A program made the translations under genes and the position numbers. DNA of 64,000 nt from Frankia casuarinae (GTDB taxonomy: Bacteria; Actinomycetota; Actinomycetes; Frankiales; Frankiaceae): NCBI RefSeq assembly GCF_000013345.1, contig NC_007777.1:1612001-1676000 (forward strand). The letters are read 5' to 3'. Positions 1-8,057 of the stretch are shown here, in pieces. Each line of letters begins with the position of its first letter. The stretch's first letter is position 1. Under the pieces are notes generated by a model. That model did not search any database. It was not told the DNA's origin and worked only from the letters and a program-made list of their open reading frames with translations.

Positions 1-2
1 AA

Positions 3-305
3 CTCAACCTGATGGTCTCCTGGATGGTCGACGCCCCGCTGCGCCGCCGGGCCCGGATCGGGATCAAGCACACCACCCGTTCGGTACGGGCGATGGTCAC
101 CGACATCTGCTACCGCGTCGACATCGACACCCTGCACCGCGACGAGACCGTCGAGACGCTGGGTCTGAACGACATCGGCCGGATCGCCCTGCGGACGACG
201 TCCCCGCTGTGCTACGACCTGTACCGCCGCAACCGGAACACCGGCAGCGTGCTGCTCATCGACGAGTCGACCGGGACCACTCTCGGCGCCGGGATGATCA
301 TCTAG
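3..305 (+). CDS. cysN: Sulfate adenylyltransferase large subunit, C-terminal part (5' end outside window)
   Basis: An open frame enters from the left edge and stops at TAG 303-305. The visible ~100 residues match the C-terminal beta-barrel of the GTPase subunit of ATP sulfurylase, which with CysD activates sulfate to adenosine 5'-phosphosulfate in cytoplasmic sulfur assimilation. Recognisable pieces are the run around VDIDTLHRDETVETLGLNDI, the segment ALRTTSPLCYDLYRRNR, and the family-typical ending GAGMII. The GTP-binding domain lies upstream of the window. It ends without an APS kinase extension, so it is a plain CysN rather than a CysNC fusion. Identified by memory of the family; no alignment was run. 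Confidence 0.85.
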   Translation, partial: LNLMVSWMVDAPLRRRARIGIKHTTRSVRAMVTDICYRVDIDTLHRDETVETLGLNDIGRIALRTTSPLCYDLYRRNRNTGSVLLIDESTGTTLGAGMII

Positions 306-336
306 CCGGTGGCGACGGGGAGAGCCGGGGGCCGGG

Positions 337-2562
337 TCAGCCCGGCCGCCGCCCCCAGTCCGGTGGCAGGGAGGATCCCCGGCTGCCGGCCCGGCCGTCG
401 AGGAACGAGATGCGGTCGTTGTTCGCGACCATCGCCGGGCTCGCGAGCCAGGCGGCATAGGCACGCCGCTGGGTCGGCGTCATCCGCGCGGACGGACGCG
501 GATTCCCCGAGGCGTCGAGGAAGTTCTCCGCCGGCGAGGTGATGAACCCGTCGGCCCTCGGATCGCCGGTGTAGACGCGGCACGGCCCGCCGGCGGGGGC
601 CACCGCGATCGGCCGGAGCGGGTCACGATCCCGGCGGGCCCAGAGCCGGCGGGCGCTGGTCTCGTAGGCCGCCGCCCAGCCGGGCAGGACCCGGGAGGCG
701 TCTCGCAGGTCCGCGACGACCTGGGCGGGGCGGGTGGTCGGCAGGTCGCTGTAACGGGCCCGGATCCAGGCCTCGATCATCTCCACGGTGACCCCGACGC
801 CCAGATGGACGAAGGTGCCCGGTGGGTTCGTCGGATCGATGGACTTGCCCACCTCCCCGAGCACGTCGAGCAGCACCGCCTGCTGCCGGCGGTGGGCGCC
901 GACCGCGTCGGCATGCTCGCGCAGCACCGCCTCGGTCGCATCGGCGAGGGCGCCGGCGAAGAACGCCTGCGCGCGTTCGACCCGCAGGTAGCCCAATGCC
1001 AGGGGGCTCGACGAATACCCGCCGGGGGCCGTTTTCCAGCCCTGGACCGAGGCGGCCACCTGGTCGTCGAGACGAAGACCGTAGGTCGTGACATCCTGGG
1101 CGAGCAGACCGGCCAGCGCCCCGCCGCGCAGGCACTCCCGCAACAGCGACTCCCACGCCTCGAGCGGGATCAGCTCGACCAGGGCGGACTGCGCCGCCGC
1201 GGCCCCGGCCTGCGGGTCCACCGTGGGACCGGGGACCACGGCGGTGACGGCGTCGTAGAGCTCGTCCCGATAGGTCCGTAGCGCCGGGACGAGGGCCGCC
1301 CGCAGCCGGAGGAGCAATGGCCGGTCACCGGTCGCCTGGACGGCCCCGGCCAGCCGGGAGACGAACGAGGCCGAGGCCCGCGGATCGGCACGGCGGCTCT
1401 CCTGGCTTCCCGCCGCGGCCACCAGCCGGATCCAGGCATCTTCCAGGGATCGGGCCGTCGCGAGATCCACCGGCAGCGGAAGGGCGAGCACGGCCGCGCC
1501 GCGCAGGATGGTGTCGATGTGGTCCGCCGCGAACCGGGCGGCCAGCGCCGGGGTCGCGGCGATGGCGTCCAGCAGCACCCCCTGGTAGTCGGTGACGGTC
1601 GGTCGGCCCCGGCTCGTGGGCCCGGCCGCGGCGGGGGCGAGCAGGCCGACGTCGTGCGGCGCCGACGGGGCGACCGCGGCGTCACCTGGTCCGTTACCCG
1701 GTCGGTCACCCGGTCCGAAGGCCATCCGGCCCAGCCGGTCTAGCAGCGCACTGTCGAGGCGGGCCGAGGCGAGCAGGGGGGTCAGTAGGACCGTCTCGGC
1801 CGTGTCGGTCCTCCCGGCGGTGTTGAACCGACCGAGCCAGGCGGCGTCGAGAGTTCGCCGGTGGCTGTAGGAGGCCAGGGTGGCGCCGAGGATCCGTTCG
1901 GCCTCCCGCCGGTCGAAGCCGAGCGGTTCGGGTGGACGGTGGACCATCGGCCCCCGCGACAGTCCCTCCACCCGGTAGAGCAGCCGCGCGAGCCCGTCGG
2001 GTCCCAGCGCGTCGTGAAAGCCCAGGACGAAGTCCGGATCGTTCATCCGGGACCGCAGCACGGTCAGCGCGTCACGCGGGGTGACCATGCCTGAGGCGTT
2101 TCCGCCCGTTCCGCCCCGGCCCGTTCCGCCCCGGCCCGTTCCGTGCCGGCCTGATCCGTGCCGGTCCGGCTCGTCCCCCCGCAGCGAGTGCGCCAACGCC
2201 CGTCCGGCGGCCACGGCCTGCTCGGAGGCGCGGGGCGCCTCGGAGGTACCAGGAATGCCCGGCGCCTCGCGGTGCACCGGCCGCCGAAGCGGGGCGGATG
2301 TCGGCCTGATCGTGATGCCGATCCCGTCGTCGACACCCTCGGCGAGACGCAGCCGGCGCCGCAGCATGGTGACCTCGGCCTTGACTTCGTCCTCCAGCGC
2401 GCCGAGCCGTTCCGCCGGGGTGGGCGGCAACCCGGCATCCGTCAACGCCGCGACGAGGGAGCGGGACCAGGAGCGCAGCAGATCCCCGGCCTCGGCCACG
2501 CTGGACACCAGCACACGCATCCGGTCGGGGTCGACGAGCACCCGGTCGCTTGGTCCGGGCAT
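337..2562 (-). CDS. Large helical protein of unknown function, partner of a WXG100-like protein
   Basis: About 741 residues, start ATG at 2562, five bases after the stop of the small WXG100-like gene, so the two probably form one operon. An in-frame upstream start would overlap that gene and was not used. The first ~90 residues look like a helical hairpin (VAEAGDLLRSWSRSLVAALT). They are followed by a Gly/Arg/Thr-rich linker made of GTGRG-type repeats encoded by a 15-base tandem repeat, then about 550 mostly helical residues without a motif I recognise. It resembles the large actinobacterial proteins that accompany ESX/type VII substrates (DUF6571-like), but that is an impression only. No signal peptide or membrane segment is obvious. 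Confidence 0.6.
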   Translation of the reverse strand: MPGPSDRVLVDPDRMRVLVSSVAEAGDLLRSWSRSLVAALTDAGLPPTPAERLGALEDEVKAEVTMLRRRLRLAEGVDDGIGITIRPTSAPLRRPVHREAPGIPGTSEAPRASEQAVAAGRALAHSLRGDEPDRHGSGRHGTGRGGTGRGGTGGNASGMVTPRDALTVLRSRMNDPDFVLGFHDALGPDGLARLLYRVEGLSRGPMVHRPPEPLGFDRREAERILGATLASYSHRRTLDAAWLGRFNTAGRTDTAETVLLTPLLASARLDSALLDRLGRMAFGPGDRPGNGPGDAAVAPSAPHDVGLLAPAAAGPTSRGRPTVTDYQGVLLDAIAATPALAARFAADHIDTILRGAAVLALPLPVDLATARSLEDAWIRLVAAAGSQESRRADPRASASFVSRLAGAVQATGDRPLLLRLRAALVPALRTYRDELYDAVTAVVPGPTVDPQAGAAAAQSALVELIPLEAWESLLRECLRGGALAGLLAQDVTTYGLRLDDQVAASVQGWKTAPGGYSSSPLALGYLRVERAQAFFAGALADATEAVLREHADAVGAHRRQQAVLLDVLGEVGKSIDPTNPPGTFVHLGVGVTVEMIEAWIRARYSDLPTTRPAQVVADLRDASRVLPGWAAAYETSARRLWARRDRDPLRPIAVAPAGGPCRVYTGDPRADGFITSPAENFLDASGNPRPSARMTPTQRRAYAAWLASPAMVANNDRISFLDGRAGSRGSSLPPDWGRRPG
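2105..2164 (-). repeat. 15-base tandem repeat, four copies, inside a coding region
   Basis: Four degenerate units of the form CCCGTTCCGCCCCGG encode the Gly/Arg/Thr linker of the large protein on the minus strand. The period is a multiple of three, so copy-number changes would keep frame. Confidence 0.85.
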
Positions 2563-2567
2563 GCGCG

Positions 2568-2849
2568 TCAGCCGACCTTCCGCGGCCCGCCGGGGCCCGC
2601 CGGGGCGAACGCTGTCTCGCGGACCTGCAACGCTGTCTCGCAGGCCTGCACGCACCGATCGAGGGCCATGGCCGCCTCCGCCGCGAGCCGCCGCATCCGG
2701 CGTTGCCAGACCTCGGCCTGACGACCCTCCCAGGCCTCGGCACCGACCGCCGAGATCCGCTCCAGCGCGGCGGCTACGTCCAGCCGGGCACGCCGGGCTT
2801 GGGTCAGGGCGACGGCCACCGTCGCGCGACGTCCCTCGGGCACCGTCAT
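2568..2849 (-). CDS. WXG100-like small helical protein
   Basis: 93 residues from ATG 2849 (a GTG six bases earlier is possible). Two helices flank a central AWEGRQAEVW segment with the Trp-x-Gly turn of WXG100/ESAT-6 proteins, and length and charge pattern fit that family. Such proteins form helical-hairpin dimers and are usually type VII (ESX) substrates. The gene precedes the large helical protein by five bases, as ESX-type pairs often do. No EccC ATPase or other secretion component is in the window, so export is unproven. A generic coiled-coil protein is the alternative. Confidence 0.6.
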   Translation of the reverse strand: MTVPEGRRATVAVALTQARRARLDVAAALERISAVGAEAWEGRQAEVWQRRMRRLAAEAAMALDRCVQACETALQVRETAFAPAGPGGPRKVG

Positions 2850-2933
2850 GCGCACACCACCCAGATCGTGATCAGGTTTACCGGTGGCGACGCTAACAGC
2901 GGCCCGCCCGCCCGCGCCCGCGCGGCGACGCGA

Positions 2934-3023
2934 CTGTGGATGACGCCGGTGCCGGTTCGGCCGCCTGTGGATGACGCCGGTGCCGGTTCAGCGCCGGTAA
3001 CGCCGGTTCAGCGCCGGTAACGC
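2934..3023. repeat. Nested intergenic direct repeats (31- and 20-base periods)
   Basis: A 25-base sequence beginning CTGTGGATGACGCCGG occurs at 2934-2958 and 2965-2989. It is followed by two exact 20-base copies beginning CGGTTCAGCGCC at 2984-3003 and 3004-3023. The second copy contains the stop codon and last codons of the minus-strand reductase gene. Confidence 0.9.
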
Positions 3024-3889
3024 AGGAACAGGACGTCGTCCTCGGCGAGGATCTGGGTCAGGGTGAGCGCGGCCGGTGCCGGCCACGGCTCGCCTTTCAT
3101 GATCCCGAGTCGGCCCGGTCCGGCCAGTACCGGGGCGATCGTCAGGCACAGCTCGTCGAGGAGACCCGCCGCGGCGAGCTGGGAGTGCAGCAGCGGACCG
3201 CCCTCGGTGAGGATGCGGGTCATTCCCCGTTCCGCCAGGGCCCGGACGGCGAGGTCGGGTTCAACGGCGCTGCCGCCGCAGATCGCGATGTCGGCGACCG
3301 CCGCCAGCCGCCGGCGCCGATCGAGGGGCGCGGTCTCGCAGGTCAGTAGCACCGGTCGGATCTCCCCGCGGAACAGCCGGGCACCCGGGTCGAAGCCCGC
3401 CGTCGCGGTCACGACCGCGATCGGGGGCACCGCCGCGAGCCCCGCGGCGACGCGCCGCTCCCTCCGTTCGGGCGGGATGACCACCGGCCCGTAGTTCTCC
3501 GTCCGGGCAGTGCCGGCACCGACCAGCACCACGTCGCTGAGCCAGCGCAGCAACCGGAAGACCCGCAGGTCGGCTTCCCCGCCCAGGGGGCCCGAGCGGC
3601 CGCCCACCTCGGCGGCCCCATCGACCGAGGCCACGAAGTTTGCCCGGATGTAGGGGGTATGCGCGGCGGACGGGGGGTAGGCGTACACCTCGTCGAGATC
3701 GATGTCCTCGATGTCCTCGACGGCCTCGATGTCCTCGATGGCCTTCCTCGCGAGCCCGGCGCCCGCCGCGGCCGTGGAGTCTGTGGTCGCTGCGGCGTCT
3801 GTGGTCGCCGCGGCCTTTCCGGGGGCCACCGCCCCGGCGGCCCCCGCGGAACCGGCGAACGGGGGTGGAACCGGGAAGATACGTCGCAC
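3008..3889 (-). CDS. RibD C-terminal-type pyrimidine reductase
   Basis: 293 residues from a GTG start. From about residue 75 the protein matches the dihydrofolate-reductase-like domain of RibD (YIRANFVASVDGAAE, VLVGAGTARTENYGP, ILTEGGPLLHSQL). It is expected to reduce the ribose side chain of an aminouracil intermediate of riboflavin synthesis with NADPH in the cytoplasm. The deaminase half of RibD is absent, as in the stand-alone actinobacterial pyrimidine reductases. Residues ~1-70 are a low-complexity Ala/Asp/Glu tail, partly encoded by a 9-base repeat (EDIEAVEDIEDI), which the fold should not need. The monocistronic location leaves the substrate unproven. Confidence 0.82.
   Translation of the reverse strand: MRRIFPVPPPFAGSAGAAGAVAPGKAAATTDAAATTDSTAAAGAGLARKAIEDIEAVEDIEDIDLDEVYAYPPSAAHTPYIRANFVASVDGAAEVGGRSGPLGGEADLRVFRLLRWLSDVVLVGAGTARTENYGPVVIPPERRERRVAAGLAAVPPIAVVTATAGFDPGARLFRGEIRPVLLTCETAPLDRRRRLAAVADIAICGGSAVEPDLAVRALAERGMTRILTEGGPLLHSQLAAAGLLDELCLTIAPVLAGPGRLGIMKGEPWPAPAALTLTQILAEDDVLFLRYRR
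3699..3743 (-). repeat. 9-base tandem repeat, five copies, in the reductase gene
   Basis: Five units of TCGATGTCC or a close variant encode the alternating acidic/hydrophobic segment near the N-terminus of the pyrimidine reductase. Confidence 0.9.
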
Positions 3890-4067
3890 CGGGCCGACTG
3901 TAACGGGCGACGGTGCTGGTCATCCGATCGGCGGCGAACCCAGGTCGGCGGCGAGCCCATGGCCGGCCCGGGGCCGATCAACCGTTGTGGTATCGCGGTC
4001 GTTGTGACGTCGGCCGCGATACCGCGGGCCGGGACGGCGGGTACGGGCGTCTCCGTACGCTGGGCGG

Positions 4068-5240
4068 GTGGCGCAGCGTCTCGTCGATCGCCGGCCGATT
4101 GTGCCGCCCGGGGACCTGGTCGCGGCGCTCGTCCCGCCGCCCCGGTTCGACGCGGTCCGGTTCGCCGGCTACCTGCCCGATCCGGCCGAGCCGAGCCAGG
4201 CCGCCGCGGTCATGGCGCTGTCCGCGTTCGCCGACCGGTTGACCGCCTCGTCCGGGCGGTCCAGCCGTTCAGATCGTTCCAGCCGTTCCAGCCGTTCCAG
4301 GTATGCGGGCCATTCTGGGAAGGGCGGCCTGTGCGGGCTCCTGACCCGGGGGACGGGGGTGTCGGGTCCGTTCGGATCGGGCCCGCGCCGTTCCGGAAGC
4401 GCCGGTCCGTCCGGAATGCGGCCGGGGGTGTACCTCGACGGCGGCTTCGGCGTCGGTAAGACCCACCTGCTCGCCTCGCTGTGGCACGCCGTGCCCGGTC
4501 CGAAGGCGTATGGCACGTTCGTAGAACTGACCTCCCTGGTCGGCGCGTTGGGATTCGCCGCGACCGCGCGGGCCCTCGCGGGCCTGCGCCTGGTCGCGAT
4601 CGACGAGTTCGAGCTCGACGATCCCGGCGACACGGTGCTGGTGTCCAGCCTGCTGACTCGGCTCGTCGAGGCCGGTGTCCACCTGGCCGCGACGAGCAAC
4701 ACCCAGCCGGAGGACCTCGGTGCCGGTCGGTTCGCCGCCGCCGACTTCCGCCGTGAGATCCAGGGTCTGGCGGCCAGCTTCGACATCCTCCGGGTGGACG
4801 GGGAGGACTATCGGCACCGGGGTCTTCCGGCCGCGCCCCCGCCGTGTACCGACGACGAGGTCGGCGCGCGGGCGGCTGCCGTGGAGGGGGCGACCGAGGA
4901 CGGATTCGCCGCGCTGTGCGAGCACCTCGCCGGGCTGCACCCCTCCCGGTACGGCGCGCTCGTGGCCGGGGTCACCCTGGTCTGCCTGCACCGGGTCGTG
5001 CCGGTCGAGGATCAGGCGGTGGCGTTGCGGGTGGTGGTCCTCGCCGACCGGCTCTACGACCGGTCGATCCCGGTCGTGGCCTCCGGCGTGCCCTTCGGGG
5101 AGCTGTTCGGAGCGGAGCTGCTCGCCGGGCCGCATCGCAAGAAGTACCAGCGGGCCATGTCCCGGCTGAGCGCGCTGGCTCGGGACGCCGCGGCGGGGAA
5201 CGACACCGCGGGCCGCGTCGCCGGGATGCTGCCCGGCTGA
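4068..5240 (+). CDS. zapE: ZapE/AFG1-family ATPase
   Basis: 390 residues from GTG 4068. The N-terminal PPPRFDAVRFAGYLPDP segment, Walker A GGFGVGKT (125-132), Walker B LVAIDE (175-180), sensor-like TSNTQPEDL and FRREIQ identify the AFG1/ZapE P-loop ATPases. These are linked to Z-ring function in proteobacteria and to membrane-protein turnover in mitochondria; the actinobacterial role is not established. Residues ~61-118, directly before Walker A, are an inserted Ser/Arg/Gly-rich stretch whose first part comes from a 9-base tandem repeat. The homologues I know lack this insertion. It has no operon partner. Confidence 0.85.
   Translation: MAQRLVDRRPIVPPGDLVAALVPPPRFDAVRFAGYLPDPAEPSQAAAVMALSAFADRLTASSGRSSRSDRSSRSSRSRYAGHSGKGGLCGLLTRGTGVSGPFGSGPRRSGSAGPSGMRPGVYLDGGFGVGKTHLLASLWHAVPGPKAYGTFVELTSLVGALGFAATARALAGLRLVAIDEFELDDPGDTVLVSSLLTRLVEAGVHLAATSNTQPEDLGAGRFAAADFRREIQGLAASFDILRVDGEDYRHRGLPAAPPPCTDDEVGARAAAVEGATEDGFAALCEHLAGLHPSRYGALVAGVTLVCLHRVVPVEDQAVALRVVVLADRLYDRSIPVVASGVPFGELFGAELLAGPHRKKYQRAMSRLSALARDAAAGNDTAGRVAGMLPG
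4258..4302 (+). repeat. 9-base tandem repeat, five copies, in the zapE-like gene
   Basis: Five units of GTTCCAGCC or a variant encode the Ser-Ser-Arg repeats inserted just before the Walker A motif. Confidence 0.9.
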
Positions 5241-5400
5241 CGCACCCGGCCGGGTGCGGCGGCCCGAACGTGCGGCTGACGCACCCGAGTGGGGTGTCGG
5301 AGCCTGCGGTCCGGACGCCGGACCGGCCGGAGTATCTGTTCGCCGTTCCGGGCGTGGACGACCCGCTGGCGGTTGTGCCGAGGCCTGCGACCATGGGTGC

Positions 5401-5502
5401 ATGGGAACCTACGTCGTGCTGCTCGTCATGGTGTTGTTGGTGGGGCTGGCGGTGCTGGGCGGACTCTATTTCGTGCTGTCCAGGGACCACACCCGGCGCT
5501 GA
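5401..5502 (+). CDS. Possible 33-residue single-pass membrane peptide
   Basis: ATG 5401 opens a short frame beginning MGTYVVLLVMVLLVGLAVLG and ending LSRDHTRR: one hydrophobic helix (residues ~4-27) and a basic tail. That composition fits a small inner-membrane protein with a cytoplasmic C-terminus. No good ribosome-binding site is visible, and the stop codon lies in the first unit of a 15-base repeat. The alternative is a chance frame in GC-rich DNA. The function is unknown. Confidence 0.4.
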   Translation: MGTYVVLLVMVLLVGLAVLGGLYFVLSRDHTRR

Positions 5503-5572
5503 CGGCTGGTGCGCTGACGGCTGGTGCGCTGACGGCTGGTGCGCTGAGGGCTGGTGCGCTGAGGGCTGGTGC
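5498..5572. repeat. 15-base tandem repeat, five copies, intergenic
   Basis: Three units GCTGACGGCTGGTGC and two units GCTGAGGGCTGGTGC lie head to tail between the small membrane ORF and the end of treZ, nine bases before the treZ stop. Confidence 0.95.
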
Positions 5573-5581
5573 GCGGACAGG

Positions 5582-7363
5582 TCAGCCAGCGGTCGGCTCG
5601 ACCGGGGGGAGCAGGCGGATGATCACGACCGACTCGCCGTCGAGTTCCACCCGTCCCGGCATGTAGGTGAACCCGTGGGCGGATGCGGCCGGGGCGTCGA
5701 ACGGGACGCCGTCGAGGGGGACGGCCTGCCGTTCGGCGGCCAGGTTCACGACGATCGCCACGTCGCCGCGACGGACCACCAGCCAGCGGGCCTCCTCGTC
5801 GAAGGTGCACGCGACCGAGGACCACGCCGGGTCGGTCAGCGCCGGCAGCCGGCGACGCAGCGCGATCAGCCGGCGGTGCCAGTCCAGCAGGTCGGAGTGA
5901 CCCTCCCGGCCTGGTTCGGACCAGTCGAGTTTCGACTGCTGGAAGGTCGCCGGGTCCTGGGGATCGGGAACGTCCTGCGGCTCCCAGCCGTGGGCGGCGA
6001 ACTCGGCGCGCCGACCCTCCCGCACCGCGTCCCCCAGCCCGGGGGCGGTGTGGTCGGTGAAGTACTGCCAGGGGGTGCGGGCACCCCACTCCTCGCCCAT
6101 GAACAGCATCGGGGTGACCGCCGAGGTGAGCAGCAGGGCCGCACCGATCCGGAGCAGGCCGTCGCTGAGCGTGGCTGACGCCCGGTCGCCGGCGGCCCGG
6201 TTGCCGATCTGGTCGTGGTTCTGCAGGAAGGTGACGAACCGGTAGGCGGGCGTGGTCGGGGGGATCGGCCGGCCGTGGGAGCGCCCGCGGAACGTCGAGT
6301 AGCCGCCGTCGTGGACGAACCCACTGGTCAGCGCGTGGGCGAGGGTCGAGATCGAACCGAAGTCCCCGTAGTACCCCTGCCGTTCGCCGGACAGGGTTGC
6401 CCACAGCGCGTGATGGATGTCGTCGCACCACTGCCCGTCCAGGCCGTACCCGCCGGCCTCGGGTGCGGCGACCAGTTTCGGGTCGTTGAGGTCCGACTCG
6501 GCGACGGCGAACAGCGGGCGGCGCAGCTGGGCGCCGAGCCGGTGGACCGCCTCGGCGATCTCCTCCAGCAGGTGCAGTGCCCGGCTGTCCTGAAAGGCGT
6601 GGACGGCGTCGAGACGCAGCCCGTCGCAGTGGTAGTCGCGCAGCCAGGACAGGGCGCTGTCGATGATGAACGTGCGGACCTCGTCGGAGCCGGGGGCGTC
6701 GAGGTTGACCGCGGGGCCCCACGGAGTGCTGTAGCGGTCGGTGAAGTAGGGCCCGAAGCGGCCGAGGTAGTTGCCGTCCGGACCGAGATGGTTGTAGACG
6801 ACGTCCATGATCACGCCGAGGCCGCGAGCGTGCGCGGCGTCGACGAAGCGCTTGAGCCCGTCCGGGCCGCCGTAGGGCTCGTGCACCGCGAACAGACCGA
6901 CGCCGTCGTAACCCCAGCCGTGCCGGCCCGGGAAGGCGTTGACCGGCAGCAGTTCGATGGCGTCGATGCCGAGCTCGACGAGATGGTCGAGCTTGCCGAT
7001 GGCCGCGTCGAAGGTGCCCTCCGGGGTGAACGTCCCGACGTGCAGCTCGTAGAGCACGCTGCCGGCCAGCGCGATGCCCCGCCAGGTCCCGTCGGTCCAG
7101 GGGAAGGTCGAGTGGTCAACCAGCCGCGACCGGCCGTGAACCCCCAGCGGCCCCGGCTGCCAGGCCGATCGGGGGTCGGGCAGCTCCTCGCTGCCGTCGT
7201 CGAGCAGGAAGGCGTAGTCCGTGCCATGCTTCGCGGACGGGACGTTGACCCACCACCACCCCCGTTTCCCGGCGGTCATCTCGTGCGTCGAGTCGCCGGC
7301 GGAGCCCGCCACGACCAGGCTGACCGTCTTCGCCTCAGGGGCCCACAGCCGCAGGGTGCTCAT
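5582..7363 (-). CDS. treZ: Malto-oligosyltrehalose trehalohydrolase
   Basis: 593 residues from ATG 7363, the normal length for TreZ. An N-terminal beta-sandwich (1-~95) precedes a GH13 barrel with region I DVVYNH (187-192), region II GLRLDAVH with nucleophile D252, acid/base E289 in AVAESD, and region IV QNHDQIGN with D384. The enzyme releases trehalose from maltooligosyl-trehalose in the cytoplasm, the last step of the TreY-TreZ route from glycogen. treY and treX lie upstream on the same strand but are separated from it by 694 bases with a CRISPR-like array, so treZ probably has its own promoter. Confidence 0.95.
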   Translation of the reverse strand: MSTLRLWAPEAKTVSLVVAGSAGDSTHEMTAGKRGWWWVNVPSAKHGTDYAFLLDDGSEELPDPRSAWQPGPLGVHGRSRLVDHSTFPWTDGTWRGIALAGSVLYELHVGTFTPEGTFDAAIGKLDHLVELGIDAIELLPVNAFPGRHGWGYDGVGLFAVHEPYGGPDGLKRFVDAAHARGLGVIMDVVYNHLGPDGNYLGRFGPYFTDRYSTPWGPAVNLDAPGSDEVRTFIIDSALSWLRDYHCDGLRLDAVHAFQDSRALHLLEEIAEAVHRLGAQLRRPLFAVAESDLNDPKLVAAPEAGGYGLDGQWCDDIHHALWATLSGERQGYYGDFGSISTLAHALTSGFVHDGGYSTFRGRSHGRPIPPTTPAYRFVTFLQNHDQIGNRAAGDRASATLSDGLLRIGAALLLTSAVTPMLFMGEEWGARTPWQYFTDHTAPGLGDAVREGRRAEFAAHGWEPQDVPDPQDPATFQQSKLDWSEPGREGHSDLLDWHRRLIALRRRLPALTDPAWSSVACTFDEEARWLVVRRGDVAIVVNLAAERQAVPLDGVPFDAPAASAHGFTYMPGRVELDGESVVIIRLLPPVEPTAG

Positions 7364-7545
7364 CGGTCTTGTCTACCTGCCAGAGCCGTCGGACACGCCG
7401 TGACGGCGACAATGGTGACGACATCGGTCCCCGGCCGAAGGCGCCCGGCTGCCCGGCATGCCGAGCCGGATGGCACCGAGATGGCAGCGAGGTAGTCCCC
7501 GGAGGGGAGGGCAGCCGCCGCGCGATGCCTCCACATCTTGATCGT

Positions 7546-7563
7546 ATGGCACCGTTATGCCAT
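7546..7563. promoter_or_regulatory. Candidate operator, perfect inverted repeat
   Basis: ATGGCA-N6-TGCCAT, a perfect 6-base dyad, lies 183 bases upstream of the treZ start and 97 bases before the first CRISPR-like repeat. It could bind a dimeric regulator of treZ or belong to the array leader. Only the symmetry supports it. Confidence 0.3.
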
Positions 7564-7659
7564 GATTTTGCTGTCGTGATGTTCGACCGGAGGTTCGCTG
7601 CACTCCCGCCCCTCCGCCGGGCCTACGACACGCCGTCCCACCTGCGCGTTGATTTTCGG

Positions 7660-7821
7660 GTCCTCATGATCCCTACGAGGGATTGCAACATGATCATGAC
7701 GAACCGGCGGGTGGGCCACCACCAGGTCCTCATGATCCCTACGAGGGATTGCAACATGACCATGACGAACCGGCGGGTGGGCCACCACCAGGTCCTCATG
7801 ATCCCTACGAGGGATTGCAAC
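7660..7821 (+). CRISPR. Minimal CRISPR-like array: three identical 30-base repeats, two near-identical spacers
   Basis: Three exact 30-base repeats lie at 7660-7689, 7726-7755 and 7792-7821. Each starts GTCCTCATGATCCCT and ends AGGGATTGCAAC, with a 6-base stem (ATCCCT/AGGGAT) around a 3-base loop. The hairpin and the TTGCAAC end are typical of CRISPR repeats and suggest plus-strand transcription. The two 36-base spacers (7690-7725, 7756-7791) differ at one position only, the fifth base (T or C). No cas gene is in the window, so the array is an orphan here. The alternative reading is a 66-base tandem duplication of one repeat-spacer unit, or an unrelated minisatellite. Confidence 0.65.
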
Positions 7822-8057
7822 ATGACGGGCGTGAGCCGGTGCGCGATGTCATTTGCCAGGAGCCTGGGACCAGGGTCTTGCCATGACCTAGGGACCATCT
7901 TGCGGCTGCCGGGACCTTGCCGCACGCGCGGTGGAACGCACGGGCGGCTGAACGGTCTGGCTCAGGGTCGGTGAGAGGCAGGCGACCCAGCCGTGAGCCG
8001 CCCCTGCCAGCCCGGCCGCGGGCCACCAGATGTTGGCCGGGGCCGGCCTGCCGCGTG

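Larger units (their letters stand above)
7364..8057. other. Long spacer between treY and treZ
   Basis: No credible protein gene lies here. It contains the treZ upstream region, an inverted repeat at 7546-7563, a locally AT-richer stretch (7535-7580, a possible array leader) and three CRISPR-like repeats at 7660-7821. Bases 7822-8057 show nothing clear. Reading frames run through the array only because its 66-base period is a multiple of three. Confidence 0.7.

Noticed and set aside
7369-7974. Long plus-strand reading frame through the CRISPR-like array, and similar frames on the minus strand
   Set aside because: The array has a 66-base period, so all frames stay open through it. The translations are simple repeats with no recognisable domain.
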